64,000 nt of DNA, from NCBI RefSeq assembly GCF_947305105.1, contig NZ_CAMZCS010000003.1, positions 1-64,000 of the forward strand, in the 5' to 3' direction. The notes beneath the pieces were generated by a model that saw nothing but the letters and a program-made list of their open reading frames with translations, searched no databases and had not been told where the DNA came from. This document shows, piece by piece, positions 46,070 through 53,166 of the stretch. Origin of the DNA: an uncultured Fibrobacter sp. (lineage in GTDB: Bacteria; Fibrobacterota; Fibrobacteria; Fibrobacterales; Fibrobacteraceae). Within the stretch, counting starts at the first letter, position 1, and each line of letters begins with the position of its first letter. The position numbers and the translations under genes were made by a program.

Positions 46070-47815
46070 ATGGGAAAAAAGTTCATGTTTGCACTTGGGG
46101 TTGTTTTGGCTACCGCACAGGCGTTCGGTGCCGTGTATTATGTTGCACCCGACGGTAACGACAGCAATGCCGGCTCGGAGAAAAAGCCCTTCGCGACGCT
46201 CAACAAGGCGAACAAAGTTGTGTGTGCTGGCGACACCGTTTGGATTCGCGGCGGCATCTACGACTTGCACGATACCGTCTTTTACGAACGATACAAAATG
46301 ACGGCGGGAATACTCTTGACCGCGAGCGGCGAGAGCGACGACAACCGCATCCATTACCTAGCCTATCCGGGCGAGCGCCCGATTTTTGACGCGACCAACC
46401 TCCCCGTGGCCGAAGGCGAAGAACATAGCGACGGTACACCCGAAGGAGCGATGTACACCTCGCCGTTCGTGATTGCGGCAAAGTACTTGCACCTGAAGGG
46501 CTTCGATGTCCGCAACACGCCCATGATACACAATTCCAATTCGGGCATTTTCATCTACGCGAGCAAGCACATTTTCTTAGAGCAGATAGACAGCCACCAC
46601 AATGCCGGGCCGGGATTCTTCGCGCACGACGGTGCATCGGGCGGCGGCGGACATCTCTTTTTGAACTGCGATGCCCACGACAACTACGACCCCACCGATT
46701 GGCAGGGCGACGGCGAGAATGCCGACGGCTTTGGCGTGCATTACCAGTACGATGGCGACACCACCAAGTTCGTCGGGTGCCGCGCCTGGTGGAATAGCGA
46801 CGACGGCTATGACGTGCTGGCCCAAGAATTCCCCGTCGTCGTGGAAAACAGCTACGCCATGGGAAACGGCTACATCCATTACGGGACAAGCAAACCGCCT
46901 AACGGGAATGGCAACGGGTTCAAGATGGGATACAGCCGAAACGACAAGGGTAGACACATCATCAAAAATTGCGTCGCCTGGAACAATGTGGCCACCGGTT
47001 TCTATTCGAACTACACGGCCATCGGTAGCACATGGATCAACAACACTTCCTACAAAAACGGTGATCGCTCTTTTGGCATGCCCTCGACTCTTTACGCTGA
47101 CGATGAAAGAACTCGCATTGCCGAAGTTGTTCCGCTCACGGGCGACAAGGCGCACGTACTCAAGAACAATATCGCCTTCCCGAACAAACTATCGCAAATC
47201 GGGACATGCTGGGAAAAGATATCGAGCCAGGACATTGACCATTATGTGGATTGCCCGGCCGGCGAAAACAACACCTGGAACCTTGATTTGGACTTGACCG
47301 AAAACGACTTTGTGAGCCTCGACGACCCCAGTATGACCGTCACCGGCGAAGACCTCTCGACGATTCCGGGAATGCTTGGCCCCCGCAATGAAGACGGCAG
47401 CCTGCCCGAAGTGGACTTTTTGAAACTCAAGAAAGGGAGCCGCGCCATCGACAAAGGCGAAGATGTCGGGTTGCCATTTGCCGGGAAAGCCCCAGATTTA
47501 GGAGCGTTCGAATACGGGATGCCCGCATCGAGCAGTGTCGCGAAGTCGAGCAGTTCTGCCGGCAAATCAAGTAGTTCGGCCCGCAAATCAAGCAGTTCTT
47601 CAAAGAAGTCTTCGGCTATCGCAATGCAATCCAACGTGATTGCAGGAGTGCAGGTGCCCGCGGATGTGTTTGATATGCAAGGGCGCTACCTTGGAACGAT
47701 GCCTGCAGAAACATTGCGAGGCGATATCGCAGAAGCCCTGCGCGTGCAGTTCCATGTGGCAGGAATCTACCTCGTCCGGCACGGCAAAACGATCCAGCAA
47801 GTCACGGTGAAGTGA
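46070..47815 (+). CDS. Secreted right-handed beta-helix polysaccharide lyase (PL9-like)
   Basis: 581 residues from ATG 46070. Signal peptide ending AQAFGA near residue 23. The mature start VYYVAPDGNDSNAGSEKKPF is the typical head of secreted beta-helix pectate-lyase-like enzymes. The coils include SNSGIFIYASKH, HDNYDPTDWQGDGENADGF and RAWWNSDDGYDVL, with acidic clusters that could bind calcium, as in family PL9. Residues 480-520 are a Ser/Lys linker (SSSAGKSSSSARKSSSS), followed by a tail of about 55 residues with VFDMQGRYLGTMP and ending QQVTVK, resembling a sorting domain. Pectin breakdown is likely; exact family is inference. Confidence 0.8.
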   Translation: MGKKFMFALGVVLATAQAFGAVYYVAPDGNDSNAGSEKKPFATLNKANKVVCAGDTVWIRGGIYDLHDTVFYERYKMTAGILLTASGESDDNRIHYLAYPGERPIFDATNLPVAEGEEHSDGTPEGAMYTSPFVIAAKYLHLKGFDVRNTPMIHNSNSGIFIYASKHIFLEQIDSHHNAGPGFFAHDGASGGGGHLFLNCDAHDNYDPTDWQGDGENADGFGVHYQYDGDTTKFVGCRAWWNSDDGYDVLAQEFPVVVENSYAMGNGYIHYGTSKPPNGNGNGFKMGYSRNDKGRHIIKNCVAWNNVATGFYSNYTAIGSTWINNTSYKNGDRSFGMPSTLYADDERTRIAEVVPLTGDKAHVLKNNIAFPNKLSQIGTCWEKISSQDIDHYVDCPAGENNTWNLDLDLTENDFVSLDDPSMTVTGEDLSTIPGMLGPRNEDGSLPEVDFLKLKKGSRAIDKGEDVGLPFAGKAPDLGAFEYGMPASSSVAKSSSSAGKSSSSARKSSSSSKKSSAIAMQSNVIAGVQVPADVFDMQGRYLGTMPAETLRGDIAEALRVQFHVAGIYLVRHGKTIQQVTVK

Positions 47816-47889
47816 AAGTTCGGAATTCTTAATTAAATAAAAATTTTTTTCAATGCTCCTATTGCTTTTTGACAATAAATTTTATAAAA

Positions 47890-47909
47890 TTTAATTGCAT
47901 ACAATTAAA
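47890..47909. promoter_or_regulatory. OhrR-type operator
   Basis: A perfect inverted repeat, TTTAATTG and CAATTAAA around CATA, lies 60 bases before the peroxidase gene. It is close to the AATT-centred sites bound by OhrR in other bacteria (TACAATTNAATTGTA). An AT-rich promoter with TTGACA at about 47868 overlaps this zone. Confidence 0.6.
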
Positions 47910-47968
47910 CAAAATGCAATGAAATGCGGTGCAATAAAACACCATCACCCAAAAAACGGAGGTTCACC

Positions 47969-48514
47969 ATGGCGACCATCTACGATTTTACCCTCACCGA
48001 CGGCAAAGGCAACCAGGTCCCGCTCGCAAACTTCAAGGGCAAGGTGATGCTCATCGTGAACACCGCGACCGGCTGCGGCTTTACCCCGCACTACAAGCCC
48101 ATCGAGCAGATGTATTCCGATTTCCACGACAAGGGTTTCGAAGTCATCGACATTCCCTGCAACCAGTTCAAGGGCCAGACCCCCGGCACCGACGACGAAA
48201 TCCACGAATTCTGCACGCTCAACTACGGCACCGAATTCCCGCAAATGAAAAAGTCCGACGTGAACGGCCCCGACGCACTCCCGCTCTACACCTACCTGAA
48301 ATCGCAGAAAGGTTTCGAAGGCTTCGGCTTTGGCGTGAAGGCCGCCGCCATGGCGCTTTTGCTCAAGAGCATCGACAAGGACTACAAGAATAATCCGGAT
48401 ATCAAGTGGAACTTCACCAAGTTCGTGGTGGACCGCGAAGGCAATGTGATCGCGCGCTTCGAACCCACCGCCGACATGGACGACGTGCGCGCCTGTGTAG
48501 AAAAGTTGCTCTAG
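47969..48514 (+). CDS. Glutathione peroxidase family protein
   Basis: 181 residues from ATG 47969. The thioredoxin-fold peroxidase has the Cys form of the active site, NTATGCGFT, plus IPCNQF and WNFTKFVVDREG, giving the Cys-Gln-Trp-Asn set. In bacteria such proteins usually take electrons from thioredoxin and reduce organic hydroperoxides. The OhrR gene starts nine bases downstream, and an OhrR-like operator lies upstream, so hydroperoxide induction is expected. Confidence 0.92.
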   Translation: MATIYDFTLTDGKGNQVPLANFKGKVMLIVNTATGCGFTPHYKPIEQMYSDFHDKGFEVIDIPCNQFKGQTPGTDDEIHEFCTLNYGTEFPQMKKSDVNGPDALPLYTYLKSQKGFEGFGFGVKAAAMALLLKSIDKDYKNNPDIKWNFTKFVVDREGNVIARFEPTADMDDVRACVEKLL

Positions 48515-48522
48515 GAGCTGCC

Positions 48523-48957
48523 ATGAACTGCCCCCAGCTAAAACTCGAAAACCAGCTGTGCTTCCCGCTGTATGCCGCGTCCAAGGAGATCACGCGCCGC
48601 TACGCCCCGTACCTGGAACCGCTCGACCTCACGTACACGCAGTACATTGTGATGCTCGTGCTGTGGGAAGAAAAAAAGTGCAACGTCTCGGAACTCGGAA
48701 AAAAGCTGTTTCTCGATTCCGGGACGCTCACCCCGCTTTTAAAAAAGCTCGAGGCCAAGGGCTATGTCCAGCGCACCCGCGAACAGAGCGACGAGCGCTG
48801 CCTTTCCGTAAGCCTCACCGCCGAAGGCGAATCGCTCAAGCGCAAGGCCGCAAGCGTCCCCAAGTCCATGGCCAGCTGCGTCAACCTCTCCGACACCGAA
48901 GCCAAGACCCTGTATACCCTGCTGTACAAGGTTTTGGACGGGCTTGGGGAAGGGTGA
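48523..48957 (+). CDS. ohrR: OhrR-like MarR family peroxide sensor
   Basis: 144 residues from ATG 48523 with GGAG ribosome site. The N-terminal KLENQLCFPLYAASKEIT carries the reactive Cys of OhrR proteins, followed by LDLTYTQYIVMLVLWEE with the two Tyr that hydrogen-bond it, LFLDSGTLTPLLKKLEAKG as recognition helix and the wing SDERCLSVSLT. It resembles the one-Cys type as in Bacillus. The usual partner is Ohr; here it is a glutathione peroxidase instead. It probably represses its own operon until oxidised by organic peroxide. Confidence 0.88.
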   Translation: MNCPQLKLENQLCFPLYAASKEITRRYAPYLEPLDLTYTQYIVMLVLWEEKKCNVSELGKKLFLDSGTLTPLLKKLEAKGYVQRTREQSDERCLSVSLTAEGESLKRKAASVPKSMASCVNLSDTEAKTLYTLLYKVLDGLGEG

Positions 48958-48972
48958 GTTTTTTTCCTAATT

Positions 48973-48997
48973 CTCTACCAGCTTGGTGGAGTTTTTT
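48973..48997 (+). terminator. Terminator after ohrR
   Basis: CTCTACCA, GCT loop, TGGTGGAG, six T. Same lower stem as the terminator at 51316. Confidence 0.75.
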
Positions 48998-49021
48998 ATT
49001 TTCTAATTCCGCAATAGGTTG

Positions 49022-49050
49022 TTGACGGATTATTTTCCATAATCTATATT
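49022..49050 (+). promoter_or_regulatory. Strong promoter in front of a structured region
   Basis: TTGACG (49022-49027), exactly 17 bases, TATATT (49045-49050), the best sigma-70-like promoter in the window. The next coding start is 315 bases downstream, so it drives a long leader or an RNA gene. Confidence 0.65.
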
Positions 49051-49056
49051 GTTCCC

Positions 49057-49345
49057 CGTAGTTCAATAATCCTCGCGACAGTCGACATAGACCATTCGGT
49101 CCGTACGTGCATTCGCGGCGAGGCCCATCAACCTTCTTGTTGATGTTGTTGGATAGCTGGCAGGAACACGACCTGCTCGAGTGTGCCCGCAAGGGTGCCA
49201 GGTAACGCCGGGGAAAGCCCCCGCCAACAGCACCGCAGGATCATCCCAATCAAATAAAAACGCTATAGCACAAAGTGCGCCGTATTTGTCGGCGTGTCTG
49301 TGTTTTTGTTTCACTATCGGAATTGCGTGACAGCATAAACGATAG
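49057..49345 (+). ncRNA. Candidate structured RNA / long leader of the AlbA_2 gene
   Basis: Between the promoter and the next gene there are many helices: CCTCGC/GCGAGG enclosing GACC ATTC GGTC, CATCAAC/GTTGATG, GCAGG/CCTGC, CCC GCAA GGG with a GNRA loop, GGTGC/GCACC enclosing GGGG AAAG CCCC, and CGCCG/CGGCG at 49278-49293. The segment AGGGTGCCAGGTAACGCC followed by a G/C hairpin resembles the specificity domain of RNase P RNA, but the other conserved P RNA parts (GAGGAAAGTCC) are missing. No ORF of value is present. It could end near 49250 or reach the coding region. Confidence 0.45.
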
Positions 49346-49364
49346 GATAAAGAAAGGCGAAAAA

Positions 49365-50912
49365 ATGGATGAAAGTATAAAAGACGAAATACGGGCCCTG
49401 CTCAATGATTTGGAGAGCGACCGGATTGAGCGGACAATCTCCACAACGAATACGGATAAGTTTGGTCAAGCCATTTGCGCATTTGCCAATGATTTGCCTA
49501 ATCATCAAATGCCGGGATTTTTGTTCCTAGGCGTGCTTGACAACGGCGAAATTCAAGGTGTTGATGTGACCGATGAACTGCTGAAAAATGTCGCCGCCAT
49601 CCGTACAGATGGAAACATCCAGCCGCAGCCATCTATGATCGTCGAAAAAGTTTCTATGGAAGAAGGCGAGATTGTCATGGTAAAAGTGGACCCGTCGGTA
49701 TTTCCTCCCGTCAGATACAAAGGGCGAATCTGGATTCGTACAGGCCCGCGTAGGGGCGTGGCCAACGAAAATGACGAGCATATCCTCATGGAAAAAAGGC
49801 GCGCCAACGTGAAGTCGTTCGATTCTTCTCCCTGCTTGAATGCGACGATAGATGACTTGGACTTGCGACTTTTCAAGCATTATTTTTTGCCCAAGGCCAT
49901 GTCGGATGAAGAACTTGAAGCAGAAAACAAGGCGAATAGCGATGTAAGATACCAGCTGAGCGCTTTCGGTTTTTTTGATGTGTTGCATAATTGCCCGACT
50001 AATGCAGCAATGTTGTTCTTTGCCAAAAACCTGCGGAGATTTATTCCCGGCGCTTATGTTCAATATGTGCGTTTCGCGGGCAAGGATCGTTCCGGGGACA
50101 TTTTGACAGAACATGAGTTCAAGGGAAACCTCTGTACGGCTCTGCCAGAACTCGACACATTCATCAAGACGACCATTGCAAACCGGCGCCCCGTACCTGT
50201 CAGCGCGTTGCGAGAGGAATCCGTGGTGGATTACCCCGATTGGGCGACTCGTGAGTTGCTGATGAACGCAATTTGCCATAGGGATTACACCTCGCATGGC
50301 CCCATACAGTTTTACCAGTTTGATGACCGGATCGAAATCATGAACCATGGCGGTTTGTATGGCCGTGCGAACGAAGAAAACTTCCCGAATGTGAACGATT
50401 ACCGCAATATCGTGGTTGCCGAGGCAATGAAGGTTCTTGGATTTGTCAACCGTCATAGCCGCGGTGTATTGAGGGTGCAGAAAGAGCTGGTCGCCAACGA
50501 AAACGGGGAGGCAATTTACGATTTTGGTTACCAAACAGCGGTCTTGGTATGCGAAAAAAGGTCACCATTAGGGGACCGAATGACTGCTGCTGCAATCGCT
50601 AATGGCTATTTGACCGAAAATGACAAAATTCGTTCAAATTCAGCAATTTCGGACGAAAAACCGTCACAAAAAGGGACAAAAAAAGGGACACGAAAAGGGA
50701 CAAAAATAAAGGTTCCTGTGTTTCCATCGAAAATTGTAGAGGATGTTTTCGAGGCGTTAAAAATCAATCCGAAGGCAAGGTTGTCTTGGCTTGCCGATAA
50801 CCTTGGCGTTAGCGAAAGAACAATCAAGCGAGCTGTAAACGACCTGAAAGAACTCGGCTACATAAATTCCGAGCATTCCAAAGTAAAAGGCGTTTGGCAG
50901 TTGCTGAAATAA
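49365..50912 (+). CDS. AlbA_2/schlafen-like ATP-binding transcriptional regulator
   Basis: 515 residues from ATG 49365. The N-terminal AlbA_2 (schlafen) domain reads SDRIERTISTTNTDKFGQAI then AFANDLPN and FLFLGVLDNGEIQGV; the middle has the HATPase_c_4-like part (LMNAICHRDYTSHGPIQFYQ, IEIMNHGGLYG); then a Lys/Gly/Thr-rich linker (KGTKKGTRKGTKIK) and a C-terminal winged helix (RLSWLADNLGVSERTIKRAV). Proteins of this design are frequent in accessory and defence regions and act as predicted regulators or RNA/DNA effectors. The long structured leader is noted separately. The next ORF follows after 27 bases. Confidence 0.8.
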   Translation: MDESIKDEIRALLNDLESDRIERTISTTNTDKFGQAICAFANDLPNHQMPGFLFLGVLDNGEIQGVDVTDELLKNVAAIRTDGNIQPQPSMIVEKVSMEEGEIVMVKVDPSVFPPVRYKGRIWIRTGPRRGVANENDEHILMEKRRANVKSFDSSPCLNATIDDLDLRLFKHYFLPKAMSDEELEAENKANSDVRYQLSAFGFFDVLHNCPTNAAMLFFAKNLRRFIPGAYVQYVRFAGKDRSGDILTEHEFKGNLCTALPELDTFIKTTIANRRPVPVSALREESVVDYPDWATRELLMNAICHRDYTSHGPIQFYQFDDRIEIMNHGGLYGRANEENFPNVNDYRNIVVAEAMKVLGFVNRHSRGVLRVQKELVANENGEAIYDFGYQTAVLVCEKRSPLGDRMTAAAIANGYLTENDKIRSNSAISDEKPSQKGTKKGTRKGTKIKVPVFPSKIVEDVFEALKINPKARLSWLADNLGVSERTIKRAVNDLKELGYINSEHSKVKGVWQLLK

Positions 50913-50939
50913 AAACCATTAACCAAAAGTGAGGAAAAA

Positions 50940-51302
50940 ATGGACTATACATTTACAGAAAAAGAAACCGAAATGATGTTCAATTGGGGCTATACCTCCG
51001 AAATAGAGCATGGTTTCGAAGCTGAAGAACAAAAATTGTACGATAAGTTGGAACGGATCTTTACTCCGTTGCAAAAAGAGAAAAGTGAATCTCGTAAGAT
51101 TGTAGAATTTTTTGAAGAAATATGCGATACATATAAGGGAGTGTCATATTCTTTGCGAATTCCTGGGGGCAATTGTATAAGATTCGTTGATATTGATAAG
51201 GATCTTTGCTTTGACACGAAGAAAACGAAATACACGGATGTGGTGCTTGAGGTGTCAAAAATGATAAATAAGTTGAAACTGAAGAAGCGGGAGGCAAAAT
51301 AA
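50940..51302 (+). CDS. Unknown 120-aa acidic/basic helical protein
   Basis: 120 residues with GAGG ribosome site. Mostly helical, starting MDYTFTEKETEMMFNWGYTS, with an acidic first half and a basic end (LKLKKREAK). No motif recognised. Position, 27 bases after the AlbA_2 gene and before a terminator, suggests one transcription unit and perhaps a linked function. Confidence 0.55.
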   Translation: MDYTFTEKETEMMFNWGYTSEIEHGFEAEEQKLYDKLERIFTPLQKEKSESRKIVEFFEEICDTYKGVSYSLRIPGGNCIRFVDIDKDLCFDTKKTKYTDVVLEVSKMINKLKLKKREAK

Positions 51303-51315
51303 GAAACATCTAATT

Positions 51316-51339
51316 CTCTAACGAGCTGTTGGAGTTTTT
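51316..51339 (+). terminator. Terminator after the 120-aa ORF
   Basis: CTCTAAC, GAGCT loop, GTTGGAG, five T. With 48973 it shares the flank CTAATTCTCTA and TGGAGTTTTT. Confidence 0.7.
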
Positions 51340-51455
51340 GCATTTTCGTTTTATCGGCAGCCAACTGCTACCGATTTATGATTGTTACAAATTAAGTCCA
51401 CTGATGGCTGAATTGGTGATTTGAAAATCAATATGCAAAAAGGAGATTGTATTTG

Positions 51456-51758
51456 ATGTTCAATGCTTTACTCGCTTGGCTGAAAGATGAGAAAGTCTTC
51501 CTGAAAGTCCAGGCGGGCACCGGCGACAACCTGCTCGAAGAAGACATCCGGGAAGGGTTCACCGACTATTGCCTATGGTCCACGTTCCGGCCGGAATGCA
51601 TCGACACCGACGGCGAGCTCGACATGGAATGCCTGGACAGCGGCATGGTCCTGTTCTGGGAAAACTGCACCCCCGGAGAGGCGCTGGAATCGAGCTACCA
51701 GCAAGCCTTCGGCACCGCCTTCGACAAGGACGACATCGCGGTACTGATGGAAGAATAA
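51456..51758 (+). CDS. Unknown 100-aa acidic protein
   Basis: 100 residues from ATG 51456 (TTG 51453 is nearer to the AAAGGAG site). Strongly acidic, with DGELDMECLDSGMVLFWENC in the middle and FDKDDIAVLMEE at the end. GC content is high and host-like compared with the ORF before it. Family not recognised. The stop is followed two bases later by the direct repeat at 51761. Confidence 0.5.
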   Translation: MFNALLAWLKDEKVFLKVQAGTGDNLLEEDIREGFTDYCLWSTFRPECIDTDGELDMECLDSGMVLFWENCTPGEALESSYQQAFGTAFDKDDIAVLMEE

Positions 51759-51760
51759 CA

Positions 51761-51790
51761 ACCCCCTCGAATTCGAGGGGTTTAAATTCA
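51761..51790. repeat. Direct repeat flanking the RhuM gene, left copy
   Basis: ACCCCCTCGAATTCGAGGGG followed by TTTAAATTCA. The core CCCCTCGAATTCGAGGGG is a perfect 18-base palindrome. A copy with two changes lies at 53021-53050. It may also serve as terminator for the genes on both sides. Confidence 0.75.
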
Positions 51791-52762
51791 CCGCCCTTTC
51801 ATGCTCTCCTGGATTTTCTCGATGACTTCTGCGGGAGTCACGAAGTCCAGAACGCTGAACGCAGTCATCTCGTTGCCCATATCCTTGAACGAGGCCCCGA
51901 AGTGATACACCTTGTCGTCGACGAGCAAAAAGCGGTCGTGAATCGTGCGCATTGTCTTTAAATCCAGGCCGGGATATTGCTTTTTGTGCAAATCCGCAGC
52001 CGCCCTGAACTCGGGAGTGATACGCGCTGAATAAATAGCCGCCTGCACGCCCTTCGCACGCATCGCTGCGAATTTCAGCACCTCAATGGTGGCGAACGGG
52101 TCGATGAACACCACGGAACGCTTGGCCGATTTCACGAGGTCTGCAATCAGCACAAACCCGTCGAAACGAGTTCCTGTTGCGAGAATGCCGCCGGTTGGCG
52201 CCTGCGCCGCATTCACGAAGAAATCTATTCGCTGCTCGACCGCGGAAAGGCGGGAATCCTGTTCGGCGACAGACTTCCGGACATCCGCGATTTCTGCGCC
52301 CTGACTTTCGATGAGCTGCCGCTGTTCATGCAGACGGTCCGCAATCTGCAAATCCGTCGCAATCTTCCGCTGGTTCACGGCATAGCCCTTGAGCATGTAG
52401 TCTTTAAGGACGTGATTTGCCCACTGGCGAAAACGCGTGCCAGCAATAGATTTAACGCGATAGCCGACAGAGATGATTACGTCAAGGTTGTACAGGACGA
52501 CCTCAGAAATCTGCGTTTTCCCTTTAATTGCGCCATGGGGAGTGGTATGTGCAAAATTTGCACATACCACTTTTGAATCCAGTTCGCCCTCCTTGAATAC
52601 GTTTTTGATATGCTTTGCGATGACGGAACGTTCTCTTTCGAACAGCATGGACATCTGCGCCTGCGTAAGCCACACTGTCTCGTTCTCCACGCGCACCTCC
52701 AGCCGCACTTCTCCCTCCGGCTGGTAGAGCACGATTTCGCCTTTTTCTTCGTTTTTCGACAT
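51788..52762 (-). CDS. RhuM family protein with PLD-like C-terminal region
   Basis: 324 residues, ribosome site AAAAGGAG. The N-terminal RhuM pattern reads VRVENETVWLTQAQMSMLFE, SVIAKHIKNVFKEGELD, KGKTQISEVVLYNLDVIISV, and FRQWANHVLKDYMLKGYAVN. A coiled coil follows (QLIESQGAEIADVRKSVAEQ) and then a C-terminal region like that of the ORF6N protein at 22913: SVVFIDPFATIEVLKFA, IHDRFLLVDD, YHFGASFKDMGNE. RhuM proteins are of unknown function, found in pathogenicity islands and phage-like regions. The gene contains a 31-base palindrome, follows an attenuator-like leader and is framed by direct repeats. Confidence 0.85.
   Translation of the reverse strand: MSKNEEKGEIVLYQPEGEVRLEVRVENETVWLTQAQMSMLFERERSVIAKHIKNVFKEGELDSKVVCANFAHTTPHGAIKGKTQISEVVLYNLDVIISVGYRVKSIAGTRFRQWANHVLKDYMLKGYAVNQRKIATDLQIADRLHEQRQLIESQGAEIADVRKSVAEQDSRLSAVEQRIDFFVNAAQAPTGGILATGTRFDGFVLIADLVKSAKRSVVFIDPFATIEVLKFAAMRAKGVQAAIYSARITPEFRAAADLHKKQYPGLDLKTMRTIHDRFLLVDDKVYHFGASFKDMGNEMTAFSVLDFVTPAEVIEKIQESMKGR
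52541..52571. repeat. 31-base perfect palindrome inside the RhuM gene
   Basis: Arms AGTGGTATGTGCAAA and its exact complement around one base. It encodes the conserved VCANFAHTT stretch, so part of the symmetry is set by the protein, yet the 15 paired positions include synonymous sites. Confidence 0.75.
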
Positions 52763-52782
52763 TTTCGACTCCTTTTGGGCAT

Positions 52783-52880
52783 AAAAAAAAGACCGTCCCT
52801 ACGGGAAACGATCTATCAATACCACCCTTTCTGGTGCATAAGGCAATATACAAAAATTGTCACCAGTGGTGTCAAAATGT
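52783..52880 (-). promoter_or_regulatory. Promoter, leader and attenuator-like hairpin of the RhuM gene
   Basis: On the minus strand: TTGACA (about 52875-52870), a spacer of 19 bases holding the palindrome CACCAGTGGTG (52861-52871, overlapping the -35 end), TATATT (52850-52845), 8 bases, then CACCAGAAAGGGTGG. ATGCACCAGAAAGGGTGG continues to a stop, giving a possible 7-residue peptide MHQKGWY (52839-52816). A hairpin (52813-52791, GATCG..CCC/GGG..CGGTC) with eight T (52790-52783) follows, an intrinsic terminator ahead of the ribosome site. Confidence 0.55.
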
Positions 52881-52907
52881 TTTCGGGAAAATAATGCTTT
52901 ATAACAA

Positions 52908-52941
52908 AAAGGTTAATATTTTTTGCAAATAATTAACCTTT
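52908..52941. other. Inverted repeat in the RhuM/methyltransferase intergenic region
   Basis: Ten-base arms AAAGGTTAAT and ATTAACCTTT around a 14-base loop. Purpose unknown. It lies in the 404-base gap between the two divergent genes, together with three further palindromic blocks. Confidence 0.5.
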
Positions 52942-52995
52942 AGGTTATAGAAATGCCAACTTGGAATCACGACTGCGGTTCCATAATTCGGATTG

Positions 52996-53020
52996 AACTG
53001 TCGCAAAATTTGCGACAGTT
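52996..53020. repeat. GCAAAATTTGC-core palindrome
   Basis: Arms AACTGTCGCAAA and complement around one base, perfect over 25 bases. Directly adjoins the right direct repeat. Confidence 0.7.
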
Positions 53021-53050
53021 ACCCCCTCGAATTCGAGAGGTTTAAAATCA
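53021..53050. repeat. Direct repeat flanking the RhuM gene, right copy
   Basis: ACCCCCTCGAATTCGAGAGG followed by TTTAAAATCA; 28 of 30 bases as at 51761-51790, same orientation, exactly 1260 bases away. Confidence 0.75.
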
Positions 53051-53060
53051 TAAATGGAAA

Positions 53061-53087
53061 AGTAATGTGCAAAATTTGCACATTACT
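53061..53087. repeat. GCAAAATTTGC-core palindrome
   Basis: Arms AGTAATGTGCAAA and complement around one base, perfect over 27 bases. 40 bases upstream of the methyltransferase promoter zone. Confidence 0.7.
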
Positions 53088-53126
53088 ATTACCCATATGT
53101 TCCAAAACGGAACACGTGCCTTTCTC

Positions 53127-53159
53127 TGTCACAATTTGTCACTCCGCCGGATCTATATT
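53127..53159 (+). promoter_or_regulatory. Operator-like motif and -10 box of the first methyltransferase
   Basis: TGTCACAATTTGTCA (53127-53141), then TATATT (53154-53159), which ends seven bases before the start codon. The second methyltransferase has the same arrangement. Transcription would start at or next to the ATG. Confidence 0.5.
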
Positions 53160-53166
53160 TCTGCGC

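Noticed and set aside
49057-49250. RNase P RNA gene
   Set aside because: Only a segment like the specificity domain is present; the GAGGAAAGTCC strand and the other conserved core parts are absent and the length is too short.
51761-53050. CRISPR array
   Set aside because: Only two direct repeats 1260 bases apart with a gene between them; no regular spacers anywhere in the window.
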